NCBI GenBank assembly: GCA_003162425.1
Contig: PMOK01000037.1
Span: 1-64,000 of the forward strand
DNA length: 64,000 nt
Reading direction: 5' to 3'
From: Bryobacterales bacterium
Lineage (GTDB): Bacteria > Acidobacteriota > Terriglobia > Bryobacterales > Bryobacteraceae
Shown: in pieces, positions 19,435 through 27,203 of the stretch
Layout: each line of letters opens with the position of its first letter
Position numbering within the stretch: the stretch's first letter is position 1
Notes under the pieces: model-generated
What the model was told of the DNA's origin: nothing
The model's input: only the letters and a program-made list of their open reading frames with translations
Databases searched by the model: none
Translations under genes and position numbers: made by a program

Positions 19435-20493
19435 TTGGTGGCGGAAAATCCATTTTCCTTCGGCGGCGAGCACCGGTATTACGGCTCGCGAACCGCACCT
19501 GACCCTGCTGCCGCCAGTAGCGGGGCCACCGGGGAGATCGCAGCGCTCCTAAAGGAATACGACCCAGAACTCGAACGCCGGGTCTCGCGATTGTTTCGGC
19601 AGTGGAACAATGTCCTCCGCGATCAACTTCGGAACGAAATGGGTCTCAGACTTTCGATTGGTGACGAGACTCAGGCAGTGCCAGTTCGTGTGGTACCGGG
19701 ATTTCCAGCTCCATTCCAAAACGCATTTGAAGGCATCCCGCCTGGTCTCTGGCGATTCTTGCTCCGACTTCCGGCGCTGGAGGCCGCCGTTAAAGGTCTG
19801 GATTCAGTGATGAATATCTATTCCGGCATTCGATCCGATGCGATTCCGGATCAGGTACCAGCGTTCCTGCCACCCTCAGTCGCAGATGCGAGAGCGTTCT
19901 GCGGCCATCTGTTCTCAGTGCTCCAGCGAATCGAGGTCGGCCAGAAGTTGGGCGGCATCAGCGAAGACGTTCTGGGTGCCTACTTCTTCAGGGTGCCTGA
20001 AGTACATCTGTACTGGATGGTCATCGGCTTAGTGGCCGGAGTTCTGGGTATCACAGCCGAATCGCTTACCGTCGTAGTCGCCACACATGAGCTCGCTCAT
20101 GCCTACAGCCATCTGGGGCGAGACATCGACGGGAAGAAGTGGGAGACCGAAGCTTTTGCACGCGCTGATCTGAACATCGTGGAAGGCATTGCTCAGTTCT
20201 ACACAGAAGTCGTCAGCCGCAAACTGGAGACTCGGAATCCTGCTGTTCTACCGGCCTACCAGAAGTTGACTGAAATCCAACAGGGTCCCTACCGCGTTCA
20301 CCAGGAATGGGCGAAGCAGAAATCCGCAGGCAAAGACACTCCAATGCCCCAAGCAGGAGAAATCGTTCGCGCAACAATTGTCCAATGTCGAAGCCGACAA
20401 GTAAGCGACTACAGGGTGATGCAGCAGATCATCGAGAGTTCCGCTAAACAACTGGCCGGATCATCAATCACGCCTGAACGCGGTGCAGTGTGA
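19435..20493 (+). CDS. HELAH zinc metallopeptidase-like protein
   Basis: 352 residues. HELAH (about residues 218-222) is a zinc-binding HExxH motif, and EGIAQFYTE begins about 28 residues later, supplying a Glu as a possible third ligand as in gluzincins. The first 190 residues are not recognisable; they are mostly helical with RLFRQWNNVLRDQL near residue 50. A hydrophobic segment (YWMVIGLVAGVLGITA) just before HELAH could be a membrane-associated helix or the core helix of the fold. The start is TTG at 19435 or GTG at 19438; no clear ribosome-binding site is visible. The TGA overlaps the next gene's GTG, so it opens a cassette. Its substrate and role are unknown. Confidence 0.75.
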   Translation: MVAENPFSFGGEHRYYGSRTAPDPAAASSGATGEIAALLKEYDPELERRVSRLFRQWNNVLRDQLRNEMGLRLSIGDETQAVPVRVVPGFPAPFQNAFEGIPPGLWRFLLRLPALEAAVKGLDSVMNIYSGIRSDAIPDQVPAFLPPSVADARAFCGHLFSVLQRIEVGQKLGGISEDVLGAYFFRVPEVHLYWMVIGLVAGVLGITAESLTVVVATHELAHAYSHLGRDIDGKKWETEAFARADLNIVEGIAQFYTEVVSRKLETRNPAVLPAYQKLTEIQQGPYRVHQEWAKQKSAGKDTPMPQAGEIVRATIVQCRSRQVSDYRVMQQIIESSAKQLAGSSITPERGAV

Positions 20494-21080
20494 AACAGGA
20501 CCTCTCCAGTCCCATCTTCGCCACCCTTGCCCGATTCGCCGCTCAGATCGCCAAGCTTCTAAACGCACCGTCAGTCCAGGCCGACCCCAATCTTGCAGGC
20601 ACCCTCGATGACTTCCTGGGCGCCGTCTATGCCCTGTTCTTCGCCAAGCGCGGCGACTTCACAGACAGGACCGCGCGTTCCATCGATATCACCGCCGTCC
20701 AAAAGCGCGCCTCACAGATGGCGGCGGGAGACCTGCGGCCTGACGGCAAGTGGATGGCGGGGTTTCACTTCAACAGTGCCCTGTTCCGCATCGCGGCGGT
20801 CTATCACAGGACTCTGAAAATCACCGTCGGCCGGCCCACCACTCGCGACGACGTGCCCACGCTGCGTACGCAGGTCGAGAACCTCTACCGCCAGTGGAAA
20901 CAAGCCGAATGGTCCAGCGGACACGTCCATCTGGTCCATAGCCAGGTCAACGATCTGAAGCACACGCCTCGCGGCGTTCACGATCGCAGAAAGGTCACCT
21001 ACCAAGACGCTCTCGCCGCGATCGGCGAGTTGCTGGACCTGATCGAGGCATGGACTGGTTCAAGAGTCCAAACACCATGA
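20490..21080 (+). CDS. hypothetical protein in the metallopeptidase/RadC-like cassette
   Basis: 196 residues from a GTG that overlaps the TGA of the metallopeptidase gene (GTGA). The product looks all-helical, with a conserved-looking end HDRRKVTYQDALAAIGELLDLIEAW reduced here to its core DALAAIGELLDLIEAW, the kind of last helix seen in HEPN-type and abortive-infection proteins. I see no RxxxxH motif that would prove a HEPN RNase. There is no signal peptide or membrane segment. Tight coupling to the upstream peptidase suggests that it is a partner or regulator. A gap of 64 bases separates it from the next gene. Confidence 0.7.
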   Translation: MKQDLSSPIFATLARFAAQIAKLLNAPSVQADPNLAGTLDDFLGAVYALFFAKRGDFTDRTARSIDITAVQKRASQMAAGDLRPDGKWMAGFHFNSALFRIAAVYHRTLKITVGRPTTRDDVPTLRTQVENLYRQWKQAEWSSGHVHLVHSQVNDLKHTPRGVHDRRKVTYQDALAAIGELLDLIEAWTGSRVQTP

Positions 21081-21144
21081 ACAACGAAAACTCCCTTAGC
21101 ACCGAAACCCGCAGCGTCGGGCAGCTCTCCAGCGCGGAAACTGT

Positions 21145-21795
21145 ATGATGCCAGCCGATCCGAAGCTTATCGAGGCCATCATCCTGGCGTGTCTCGAACG
21201 GAACCCGATCGATTTTCGAAAGGTTGACGACGCCGAAGTAAAGAAGGTCCAGACCGCCATCAAGCGTGCCACCACGGAAAAAGGAACCGGCTTCCGCTAT
21301 CCGGTCACACGGAAACATTTTCTTTGCGGCTGCCTCGACTTCACCGAGCACTTGCCGGAAGAGCATCTGATCGTCGCCTATGGATACCGCTACGGTAACA
21401 CCACCGACATCGAGCGAATCCACCACGTCGCTGGCGAGCAACGGCGCGTCGCCGTCCCTGAGTACATCCGCAGCGAAATCCGCCGGCATCACTTCCACAG
21501 GTCGGACGCCGAGGTGGTCGTGTTTCACAATCATCCCCGCACGGGCCACGAGCCAGAATGGTTCTACACCCTCAAATCTCTGCTCCAGGATCTCCCCATC
21601 GCCTCGAACGACGACCGCAAGGAGCTGCAGCACCACGCCTTCAATGCCGTGGGCCTGTTCCGGCAGTTTTTCGGGCAGGGCCAGGTGCTCTTTTATCTCG
21701 GCGAGAGCGGATTTGTGAAGGAGTTCCGGCTCCCGCCGCTATTGCCGTTTCTTGACCAATTGAACAGGCTCAGTGTTCAGCAGGTGGTGAAGTGA
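21145..21795 (+). CDS. RadC-like JAB-domain protein
   Basis: 216 residues, ATG at 21145 (a second ATG follows at 21148). The segment VVVFHNHPRTGHE (HNHP at about residues 128-131) matches the metal-binding loop of RadC-type JAB/JAMM domains (HNHPSGxxxPSxxD); SNDDRKEL follows about 25 residues later in the place of the Sxx D pair, and the C-terminal beta strands (GQVLFYLGESGFVKEF) fit the RadC tail. The spacing between HNHP and the acidic residue is longer than in RadC because of an insert. RadC-like proteins are common in mobile and defence islands but have no established enzymatic role. The stop overlaps the start of the next gene. Confidence 0.68.
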   Translation: MMPADPKLIEAIILACLERNPIDFRKVDDAEVKKVQTAIKRATTEKGTGFRYPVTRKHFLCGCLDFTEHLPEEHLIVAYGYRYGNTTDIERIHHVAGEQRRVAVPEYIRSEIRRHHFHRSDAEVVVFHNHPRTGHEPEWFYTLKSLLQDLPIASNDDRKELQHHAFNAVGLFRQFFGQGQVLFYLGESGFVKEFRLPPLLPFLDQLNRLSVQQVVK

Positions 21796-22586
21796 CCATG
21801 TACCGATCCTTGTCATCCCTCGTTCCGAACGCTGCCGACCTTCTAGATCTCGAAGTCGAGGAGCTCGCCGGCGTGCTGCTCACCCATCTGAACAGCTACG
21901 AAGGCGTGTCCGGGAACTCGGTTTACCAGAACGGCCGCATCGGCCATAAGAATTTCTTCGACACCCTCGACCGGCCCGTCAACCCGACCTTTCCCCGTGC
22001 CGAGCCGGAATACGGAGCCCGCCAGCCTGAGGTGAAACGCGCACTCGTGGAGGCCTGGGCATGGCTCCAGAGCGAGGGATTCTTGGTGATGGATCCATCA
22101 TCCACCGGCAACTGGTTTATCGTCTCGCGGCGCGCGCAGCGCCTCAAATCGCGCGAGGACTTCGACGCCTACCGCAAGGCGAGCATGCTGCCCAAAGGCC
22201 AGTTGCACCCGTTCATCGCCACCGAAGTGTACCCGGCCTTTCTGCGCGGGAAATATGACACCGCCATTTTCGAAGCGTTCCGAGAGGTAGAGGTGGCCGT
22301 CCGTGACGGCGGCAAATTCGGGCCCAATGACTACGGTACGGACCTGATGCGCGACGCCTTCAGGCCAGCCGAGAAGAAAGGCCAGGCCGTTACACCCGGC
22401 CCGCTCACGGATACCCAGTCGCCGATCGCTGAACAGGAAGCGATGGCCAATCTCTTTGCCGGCGCGATCGGCCTCTACAAAAATCCCCAAAGTCACCGCC
22501 ACGTCCCGACACACGCGGAAGACGCCGCCGAGGTGATCGTTTTCGCGAGCCAGCTCTTGCGGATCGTTGATCGCCTGAAACCCTAA
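21792..22586 (+). CDS. TIGR02391/Ymh-family protein (putative HEPN-type)
   Basis: 264 residues. The C-terminal half matches the Ymh/TIGR02391 family closely: LHPFIATEVYPAFLRGKYDTAIFEAFREVEVAVRD reduced to its landmarks LHPFI, GKYDTAIFEAF and VEVAVRD, then YGTDLMRDAF, NLFAGAIGLYKNPQSHRHV and ASQLLRIVD. The NPQSH segment takes the place of the RNPxxH motif of this family, which is thought to be related to HEPN domains. The N-terminal 120 residues are less typical. The start is the GTG at 21792, overlapping the previous TGA, or the ATG at 21798. It is the last gene of the cassette. Members are frequent in restriction-modification and defence islands; no biochemical function is established. Confidence 0.8.
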   Translation: MTMYRSLSSLVPNAADLLDLEVEELAGVLLTHLNSYEGVSGNSVYQNGRIGHKNFFDTLDRPVNPTFPRAEPEYGARQPEVKRALVEAWAWLQSEGFLVMDPSSTGNWFIVSRRAQRLKSREDFDAYRKASMLPKGQLHPFIATEVYPAFLRGKYDTAIFEAFREVEVAVRDGGKFGPNDYGTDLMRDAFRPAEKKGQAVTPGPLTDTQSPIAEQEAMANLFAGAIGLYKNPQSHRHVPTHAEDAAEVIVFASQLLRIVDRLKP

Positions 22587-22599
22587 CCAGGAGCGAAGC

Positions 22600-22821
22600 A
22601 TGAGCACCGAAATCATCCTCTCCCCGGCCCCCGAGCTGCAGCCTGCCCCGCTATTCACGCCGACGCCCGCGCCGCGCATGCCGCTCGACTGGCTCGTGAC
22701 CGGGGATGTGCTCAACGTGCTCCCGGCCCACGCCGTGCGCGGCGCGGCCAGTATCGTCGTGACCACGGATCCGGCAATATACTTCAAGCCGCCCAGCGAC
22801 ACATGCGAGCGGGAGAAATGA
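22600..22821 (+). pseudogene. internally deleted tyrosine recombinase remnant
   Basis: An AGGAG ribosome-binding site precedes the ATG and the reading frame is open for 73 codons. The first 26 residues (MSTEIILSPAPELQPAPLF...) look like the leader of an acidobacterial phage-type integrase. The rest, from LDWLVTGDVLNVLPAHAVRG, matches the end of the SAM-like core-binding domain (typically 'FDWLVTGQVLPVNPA.AVRGPKH'). Some 70-80 residues between them and the whole catalytic domain are missing. The family comparison is from memory of the family's typical sequence. It marks a former recombination site inside the island. Confidence 0.6.
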
Positions 22822-22924
22822 TGGTTACGCTGCCCAGTGTTTTGCATTTCGCGGCCGTACTGAATAGTCGGAGGAATCAACGGAAAGTTGAAACTGTCGA
22901 TGCCGCACGGGAAAATGGTTCGTT

Positions 22925-23752
22925 ATGCCGGCCTCACTTCAGAACAAAGCCGAAATCGTTTTTGAGGATTACCTCACGCGGCACGGTGTCGAGTGGGAGT
23001 ACGAGACGCTCCCCGGCCTGAAGAAGCCTGATTACGTAATCCCTCACACTTCGGGAAAGTGCATCATCGAGGTGAAGCAAATCGAAGATCCCGATCCGCG
23101 CCCCACGCACGGTTTCAATCCAGACCGCCCCGTCCGGGCAAAGATTCGGCGCGCTAGAAAGCAGCTCGGCGAATACAAAGATCATCCGTGCAGTCTGGCC
23201 GTGTACAGCGAATCCATTTTCGGGCCGTACGAGCCCAGCATCATCCTGGCCGCTGCGTTCGGCCCTGGATATCAGCAGGCCGGGAGAGACTACAGCAAAA
23301 TCGATCCCAGCCCCTCTTTCTATCGCTTCTGCAATAGATCGGAGTTACCCGAAGATAAGCACTTTCTCGCCGATGCCCTCCTGTCGCCTGCGGCAAACAA
23401 GACCTTCAGTGCGCTGATCATGCTGAGCCGTTATGAAATCAACGAGCTTCACCTTGAGGTCTGGAAACGCATGTATGCGCAGCAGGAAGCTGGCCAGCCG
23501 ATACGCCACGACGACCAGTTCCGGCTTATCGAAGAGTTGGCCCCGCGCCTCGGACAATCGCGACGCTACGCCGGAACCATCAGGGTGATCGTTGTGGAAA
23601 ACCGCTACGCCCGCGTCCCGTTTCCTCAAGACCTTTTTTGCGGACCTTTTGACCAGCGGTGGGGCTGGAAGGATGAATGGTGCGGTCCCGCATGGATTGG
23701 ATCAGCGCTGGAATCGCTGGGGAACGAGGGCGTACCGTTTCACATGCTCTAA
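22925..23752 (+). CDS. hypothetical protein with PD-(D/E)XK-like N-terminus
   Basis: 275 residues. The first 60 residues show a nuclease-like arrangement: an N-terminal helix with Glu (KAEIVFEDYLTRHG), then KKPDYVI and CIIEVKQ, which match E...(P)D...ExK, the active-site pattern of PD-(D/E)XK nucleases. The remaining 200 residues are unrecognised; the end has aromatic-rich GWKDEWCGPAWIG. It stands alone between the dead integrase and a convergent pair of genes. A DNA-cleaving role is an inference from a short motif, so treat the fold as possible, not proved. Confidence 0.65.
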   Translation: MPASLQNKAEIVFEDYLTRHGVEWEYETLPGLKKPDYVIPHTSGKCIIEVKQIEDPDPRPTHGFNPDRPVRAKIRRARKQLGEYKDHPCSLAVYSESIFGPYEPSIILAAAFGPGYQQAGRDYSKIDPSPSFYRFCNRSELPEDKHFLADALLSPAANKTFSALIMLSRYEINELHLEVWKRMYAQQEAGQPIRHDDQFRLIEELAPRLGQSRRYAGTIRVIVVENRYARVPFPQDLFCGPFDQRWGWKDEWCGPAWIGSALESLGNEGVPFHML

Positions 23753-23790
23753 AACGCTCCGCCTTGACATGCCGCCATGAGCCCCGAAAA

Positions 23791-24618
23791 TCAAGGATAG
23801 AGCTGAAACGCCTGCTGCCCATCAGCTACCGGCACGAAGACGAAAACCTTGTCGAATACGCCGACGGCCTTGCCAATCCGCGCTGAAGCGGCTTTCACGG
23901 CTTCCGCATAACCAAAATCGATTCCCAGAACAGGCGTGTTGTAGACGAACGCCTTGTCGTAATGCACCAGCAAGTGGAACTCGCCCATGCCCGTTGGTTT
24001 TCTCCCGTACTTCGTGGTTTTGGCCTCGATGCATTGACAGAGGGCATCGACCATCCAATCAGGGGAATAGGCGCCGCCTCTTGCCGGAAACGTGAGCCAG
24101 TGGACGCCCCCTTTTCGCATGCTGGAACCGACGGATGGCCTGCGCGGGTGAACGTCCAGCGACTGCAGGTACTTTGCCAGGGTGGGGTACTTCGTAAAGT
24201 CCGTATATGCAAATCCTTGCGGTGAAGTCCAGTCTGGCTGGCTTTCCCAACGTTTATCAATAGCGTCCATGAGCGCCAGCAATTCCGATCTGAACGCCGC
24301 CCTATCGGTCGCCACCATGCGGCGCTTTGGCGAAAGCCAGACCAGAAAGATATGGTCGGTTTCATTCGGGGGCTCTGGCTTTATCGCATCGCGAAACGAA
24401 AACTCTATGAACTCTACTTTCTTTTCCCTGCCGATCTGGCTTTCATCGAGCCAAGAAGTAAGCTCGACGCCTACCTTCCTGCCGTCCGCCAAATCGGCTT
24501 CGACGTCGGGGGGATCTTGCGCCGGTTGCCGCCAATCAGTAACAGCCGCGCCCGCGAACATAGGCGCTGCGGTTAGGAAAGCCGTGAACACCTCGCGCTC
24601 TTCTGTTGGATTTCCCAC
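23791..24618 (-). CDS. hypothetical protein, second possible PD-(D/E)XK core
   Basis: 275 residues from a GTG at 24618. DPPDVEADLADGRKVGVELTSW near residues 35-57 (landmarks PPDVEA and GVELT) resembles the D...ExK turn of restriction-like nucleases but has Thr where Lys is expected, so catalysis is doubtful. A second conserved-looking block is GEFHLLVHYDKAFVYNTP. There is no signal or membrane segment. The gene is convergent with the plus-strand neighbour (38-base gap) and follows the 97-residue gene upstream with 3 bases in between, forming a two-gene unit. I do not recognise the family. Confidence 0.62.
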   Translation of the reverse strand: MGNPTEEREVFTAFLTAAPMFAGAAVTDWRQPAQDPPDVEADLADGRKVGVELTSWLDESQIGREKKVEFIEFSFRDAIKPEPPNETDHIFLVWLSPKRRMVATDRAAFRSELLALMDAIDKRWESQPDWTSPQGFAYTDFTKYPTLAKYLQSLDVHPRRPSVGSSMRKGGVHWLTFPARGGAYSPDWMVDALCQCIEAKTTKYGRKPTGMGEFHLLVHYDKAFVYNTPVLGIDFGYAEAVKAASARIGKAVGVFDKVFVFVPVADGQQAFQLYP

Positions 24619-24621
24619 AAT

Positions 24622-24915
24622 CTAATCCAGCGTGGCTCGCCGCGAGAACAGCAATCCGCGCGGGCCTTTGCGTTCACTGCGTTCTTTGATTATCCAGCGT
24701 TGAAGGGCCGCCCCGGCGACTGTATGAACTTTTCCGCCGATGACCACTTCAAAGACCGTCGCCAGCGTGAGCGGCGGAATTCCGGCACCGGGCTGCGCCT
24801 TCGCGTGGGTCAAATAAATATGCGCTGCGTCGAAGGTGCTGGCGGCCTGGACGTCCACACTGTGCCGCCTGCCTTCGGCATCCGTTGTGGTGACCGTACA
24901 CCATCTCTCCGGCAT
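24622..24915 (-). CDS. hypothetical small protein
   Basis: 97 residues, ATG at 24915. It begins MPERWCTVTTTDAEGRRHSVDV and has a central segment (TFDAAHIYLTHAKAQPGAG) that resembles small proteins with a beta-strand-rich core ending in a basic tail (ERSERKGPRG). A TATACT element stands about 10 bases upstream of the ATG and could be the -10 of the unit's promoter, although no convincing -35 is present. It lies 3 bases upstream of the next gene and is presumably co-transcribed with it. Function unknown. Confidence 0.6.
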   Translation of the reverse strand: MPERWCTVTTTDAEGRRHSVDVQAASTFDAAHIYLTHAKAQPGAGIPPLTLATVFEVVIGGKVHTVAGAALQRWIIKERSERKGPRGLLFSRRATLD

Positions 24916-25184
24916 GAAGAACAGTATAAAACAGCAGGCGATGAAAAGACGAACATACAGTTGCGAACTGGTCGCACGGTCCCTTTGCGCAGGATTCCGC
25001 CCGAGCCGGGGGGGGGAGCTTCCCGGGGAGCTTCGCTTCCCGGTCCCTGCGAGCTGAATACGCTACCGACCTCGCTCACATAGTTACCGATAACTAGCAC
25101 CAAATAAGGCTCTTAGATCCCACATTCGACCTTGCGGTTTTGCTCGGTTCCACCTCTTTCTGGAGTAGTACCCAAGAAAATCCT

Positions 25185-25213
25185 TTGCGAAGTTCATAGC
25201 CTCATGATAGTCT
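25185..25213 (+). promoter_or_regulatory. putative promoter of the ubiquitin-like operon
   Basis: TTGCGA (25185-25190) and TAGTCT (25208-25213) are separated by 17 bases, a weak sigma-70-type pair. It sits 40 bases upstream of the first gene, which has the strong ribosome-binding site AGGAGG before its ATG. The rest of the gene-free stretch 24916-25253 shows a run of nine G at about 25009 and short repeats of ggggagctt, but no gene. Confidence 0.35.
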
Positions 25214-25253
25214 TAACCATGCAATCGCACGACTGCACGACTAGGAGGTTTTA

Positions 25254-25439
25254 ATGGCAAGACCCACAATCGCTGAATTAGAAGCGATCCTTCAAAACGA
25301 AGAGGAAGTACCTATCGAAATCCTTCCAAACGGCGAAGTCCGGGAAAAAGGGCGAACCTCATCACAGGAAACCGGGGGCCGCAAGCCCCTGACGATGCGT
25401 GAGGACCTGGGCGGAGAATACGGGGTGAGGATTCGATAG
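25254..25439 (+). CDS. 61-residue peptide opening the ubiquitin-like operon
   Basis: Strongly translated by appearance: AGGAGGTTTTA directly precedes the ATG. The product begins MARPTIAELEAILQNEEEV and contains IEILPNGEV, a helix followed by a strand-like part, then a polar linker and LTMREDLGGEYGVRIR. The LGG at residues 52-54 followed by seven residues resembles the C-terminal processing site of a ubiquitin-like precursor. At 54-61 residues it is smaller than a normal beta-grasp fold, so this is only a hypothesis. Alternatively it is a small regulator of the E2. Its TAG overlaps the E2 start codon by one base, so the two are coupled. I recognise no named family. Confidence 0.72.
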   Translation: MARPTIAELEAILQNEEEVPIEILPNGEVREKGRTSSQETGGRKPLTMREDLGGEYGVRIR

Positions 25440-25816
25440 TGGACATCCAACGGATCAGGTCCGAAGTCCGGGACGCCTCAACCTACTTTGGGTGGATAGA
25501 GATGCATCCCACCACAGACGGCGGACTTGCCGTCAAGGCGGGGATGCAAACTTCTGTCGGGAACCTGTACGCGGCGGTCATACACTTTCCGAACTATCCC
25601 AATCAAATGCCCAGAGTAACCGTCACGCAGCCAGCTTTACGGACGGGTTGTCCGCACCGCTACGACACCGGACAGATCTGCTACCTCCACCACAACATGT
25701 GGAATCCCGGACGCCACAATGTGATGTTCGTCCTGGAGCGCATCGCAAAATGGCTGAACAAGTACGAGATCTGGTGTGCAAAGGGGTACTGGCCAGGCGC
25801 GGAGCTACCGCACTAA
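25439..25816 (+). CDS. E2 (ubiquitin-conjugating-like) enzyme
   Basis: 125 residues from a GTG. The core follows the E2 fold: strand YAAVIHFPNYPNQMPRVTV, then PHRYDTGQICYLHHNMWNPGRH. Cys81 in GQICYL is in the position of the E2 active-site Cys, His73 stands where the HPN motif is, and W88-N89-P90 follows as in canonical E2 enzymes (CL...W.P). The final helix (VLERIAKWLNKYEIW) matches the end of bacterial E2 domains. In known bacterial systems an E2 accepts a ubiquitin-like or target protein from the E1 in the same operon. The E1 and a JAB peptidase lie downstream. It is shorter than eukaryotic E2 (about 150) because the N-terminal helix is reduced. Confidence 0.78.
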   Translation: MDIQRIRSEVRDASTYFGWIEMHPTTDGGLAVKAGMQTSVGNLYAAVIHFPNYPNQMPRVTVTQPALRTGCPHRYDTGQICYLHHNMWNPGRHNVMFVLERIAKWLNKYEIWCAKGYWPGAELPH

Positions 25817-25819
25817 GAT

Positions 25820-26362
25820 ATGCCGCAGGATTTTGGACTACTCTCCATGACCGAACTTAGGAACCGACCAGGCGAAATCCTGGATCGCGTGGCTGATGCC
25901 GGCGAAGCGTTCATCATCGAGCGCAACGGTTCGCGCAAGGCGTGCCTTGTGCCCCTATCGGTATTCTTTCCGGACGTGCCTCCGGCCCGGATCGGCGAGG
26001 AAATTGAAGAACTCGAAAAGCACGACGAGAAGCCCCGCACGACGATCACGGAGAAGCGCGAACTGGCTTTCCGTTTTCCGCTGAAGCTGGCCGACGAAAC
26101 TCCGGTCGAGCTGATGATCGTGCTGCCCCACGGATACCCACATAGTTGTCCGCGAGTTTACGCGAATTCCATCAGCGAAAATTCGCCACACAGGTGGAAA
26201 GATGGCGCACTTTGCCTGTACGGCGTCATGAGCGGATGGAATCCTGGGAAGCACACCGTTTTTTCCACGCTGAAGCTGGCTCAGCGATGGCTCCGCCACC
26301 ATGACGCTTGGCGTCAGACGGGCCAATGGCCCAAGGAAGAGGGAGTAACCGATGAGGGATGA
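25820..26362 (+). CDS. Phd/YefM antitoxin-E2 fusion protein
   Basis: 180 residues. Residues 8-50 read as a Phd/YefM-type antitoxin DNA-binding domain: SMTELRNRPGEILDRVADAGEAFIIERNGSRKACLVPLSVF in outline, with landmarks LRNRPGEILDRV and GSRKACLVPL. A linker rich in Glu follows (EEIEELEKHDEK). Residues 82-175 form a second E2-like domain: VLPHGYPHSCPRVY, then PHRWKDGALCLYGVMSGWNPGKH, with Cys132, His124 and W140-N141-P142 in the positions of the E2 active site and the same end helix as the previous gene. The stop overlaps the E1 start by 11 bases. No toxin gene is adjacent, so the Phd domain probably serves as a transcriptional regulator or DNA tether. I know of no described protein with this layout. 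Confidence 0.78.
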   Translation: MPQDFGLLSMTELRNRPGEILDRVADAGEAFIIERNGSRKACLVPLSVFFPDVPPARIGEEIEELEKHDEKPRTTITEKRELAFRFPLKLADETPVELMIVLPHGYPHSCPRVYANSISENSPHRWKDGALCLYGVMSGWNPGKHTVFSTLKLAQRWLRHHDAWRQTGQWPKEEGVTDEG

Positions 26363-27203
26363 CGCTAAACTCTTCGCGCGCATAGCACCTCTGTTTGATG
26401 TGGGCCTGCTCAGTGATGCGCAGGTTCTTATCGCAGGGTGCGGATCGGGGGGAAGCCAGGTTGCCCTGCAGCTCGCTATGGCCGGCATCCGTAGGTTCGC
26501 TCTCTTCGACAACGATGTCCTGGAGGCGGAAAATGTCATCCGCCACGCCTGTGGCCGCCGCTATATAGGGCAGCGCAAGGTAGACGCGCTTGCGGATGTA
26601 CTGCTTGACCGCAATCCTGCTATCGAGATCGATCGCCATGATACAGACATCATGGACTGCGGCGATCTTCCGGAGCACGTGAAGCGCAGCAGCGTAGTCG
26701 TGCTGGCAACGGATAACGAGCCGACGCGGTTCCGGCTCAACCAGTTATGTGTGGATACCCACACTGCCTTCGTTGTTGGGCGCGTTTTTACTAGAGGCAT
26801 CGGCGGGGAAGTATTCAACTATCGGCCCGGAGAGAGTGGGTGCTTGGCCTGTCTGGAAGGCCTCCTTGAGCGCACACAGTATCGTGACGGTATTCGCGAG
26901 ATTGATCTGGTTTCTGAAGAGGAGCGAGAAAAGATGTACGGCCTCGAAATCGCCGAGATTAAGGATTCCCCGGGGCTGAACGTGGACATCTCTTTCATCA
27001 CCGCGTTCCATACGCGATTTATACTCGATGCGATTGCACGGACCATCCCGGAGCGGCCCAAGCATTTACTGCCGATTGAGGAAAACTACGTGGTCTGGGG
27101 GAATCGGCCCGTTCACCCTTTTAACAAACACTTTCAACTCCAGCGAATAACGCTTACGCCACAGGAGGGCTGCTTAATATGTGGAAACGGAAAACTAAAG
27201 TGA
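26352..27203 (+). CDS. stand-alone E1/ThiF-type adenylating enzyme
   Basis: 283 residues. The nucleotide-binding loop is GCGSGGSQVA (residues 29-38), followed by DNDVLEAENVIRH (53-65), where Asp and Arg contact ATP and the acceptor, and GQRKVDAL with the conserved Lys. Two CxxC pairs, GCLACLEG near residue 174 and GCLICG near the end, form a zinc site as in MoeB/ThiF. The length is that of the adenylation domain alone, with no catalytic-Cys half-domain or C-terminal ubiquitin-fold domain visible. It should activate the C-terminus of a small acceptor protein. Neighbours are two E2-like proteins (before) and a JAB peptidase (after, overlapping 25 bases). Confidence 0.85.
   Translation: MRDDAKLFARIAPLFDVGLLSDAQVLIAGCGSGGSQVALQLAMAGIRRFALFDNDVLEAENVIRHACGRRYIGQRKVDALADVLLDRNPAIEIDRHDTDIMDCGDLPEHVKRSSVVVLATDNEPTRFRLNQLCVDTHTAFVVGRVFTRGIGGEVFNYRPGESGCLACLEGLLERTQYRDGIREIDLVSEEEREKMYGLEIAEIKDSPGLNVDISFITAFHTRFILDAIARTIPERPKHLLPIEENYVVWGNRPVHPFNKHFQLQRITLTPQEGCLICGNGKLK

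Noticed and set aside
25009..25060. G-run with repeated ggggagctt, considered as structured RNA or operator
   Set aside because: No conserved stem or riboswitch-like core could be drawn; it could be an unstable low-complexity stretch.
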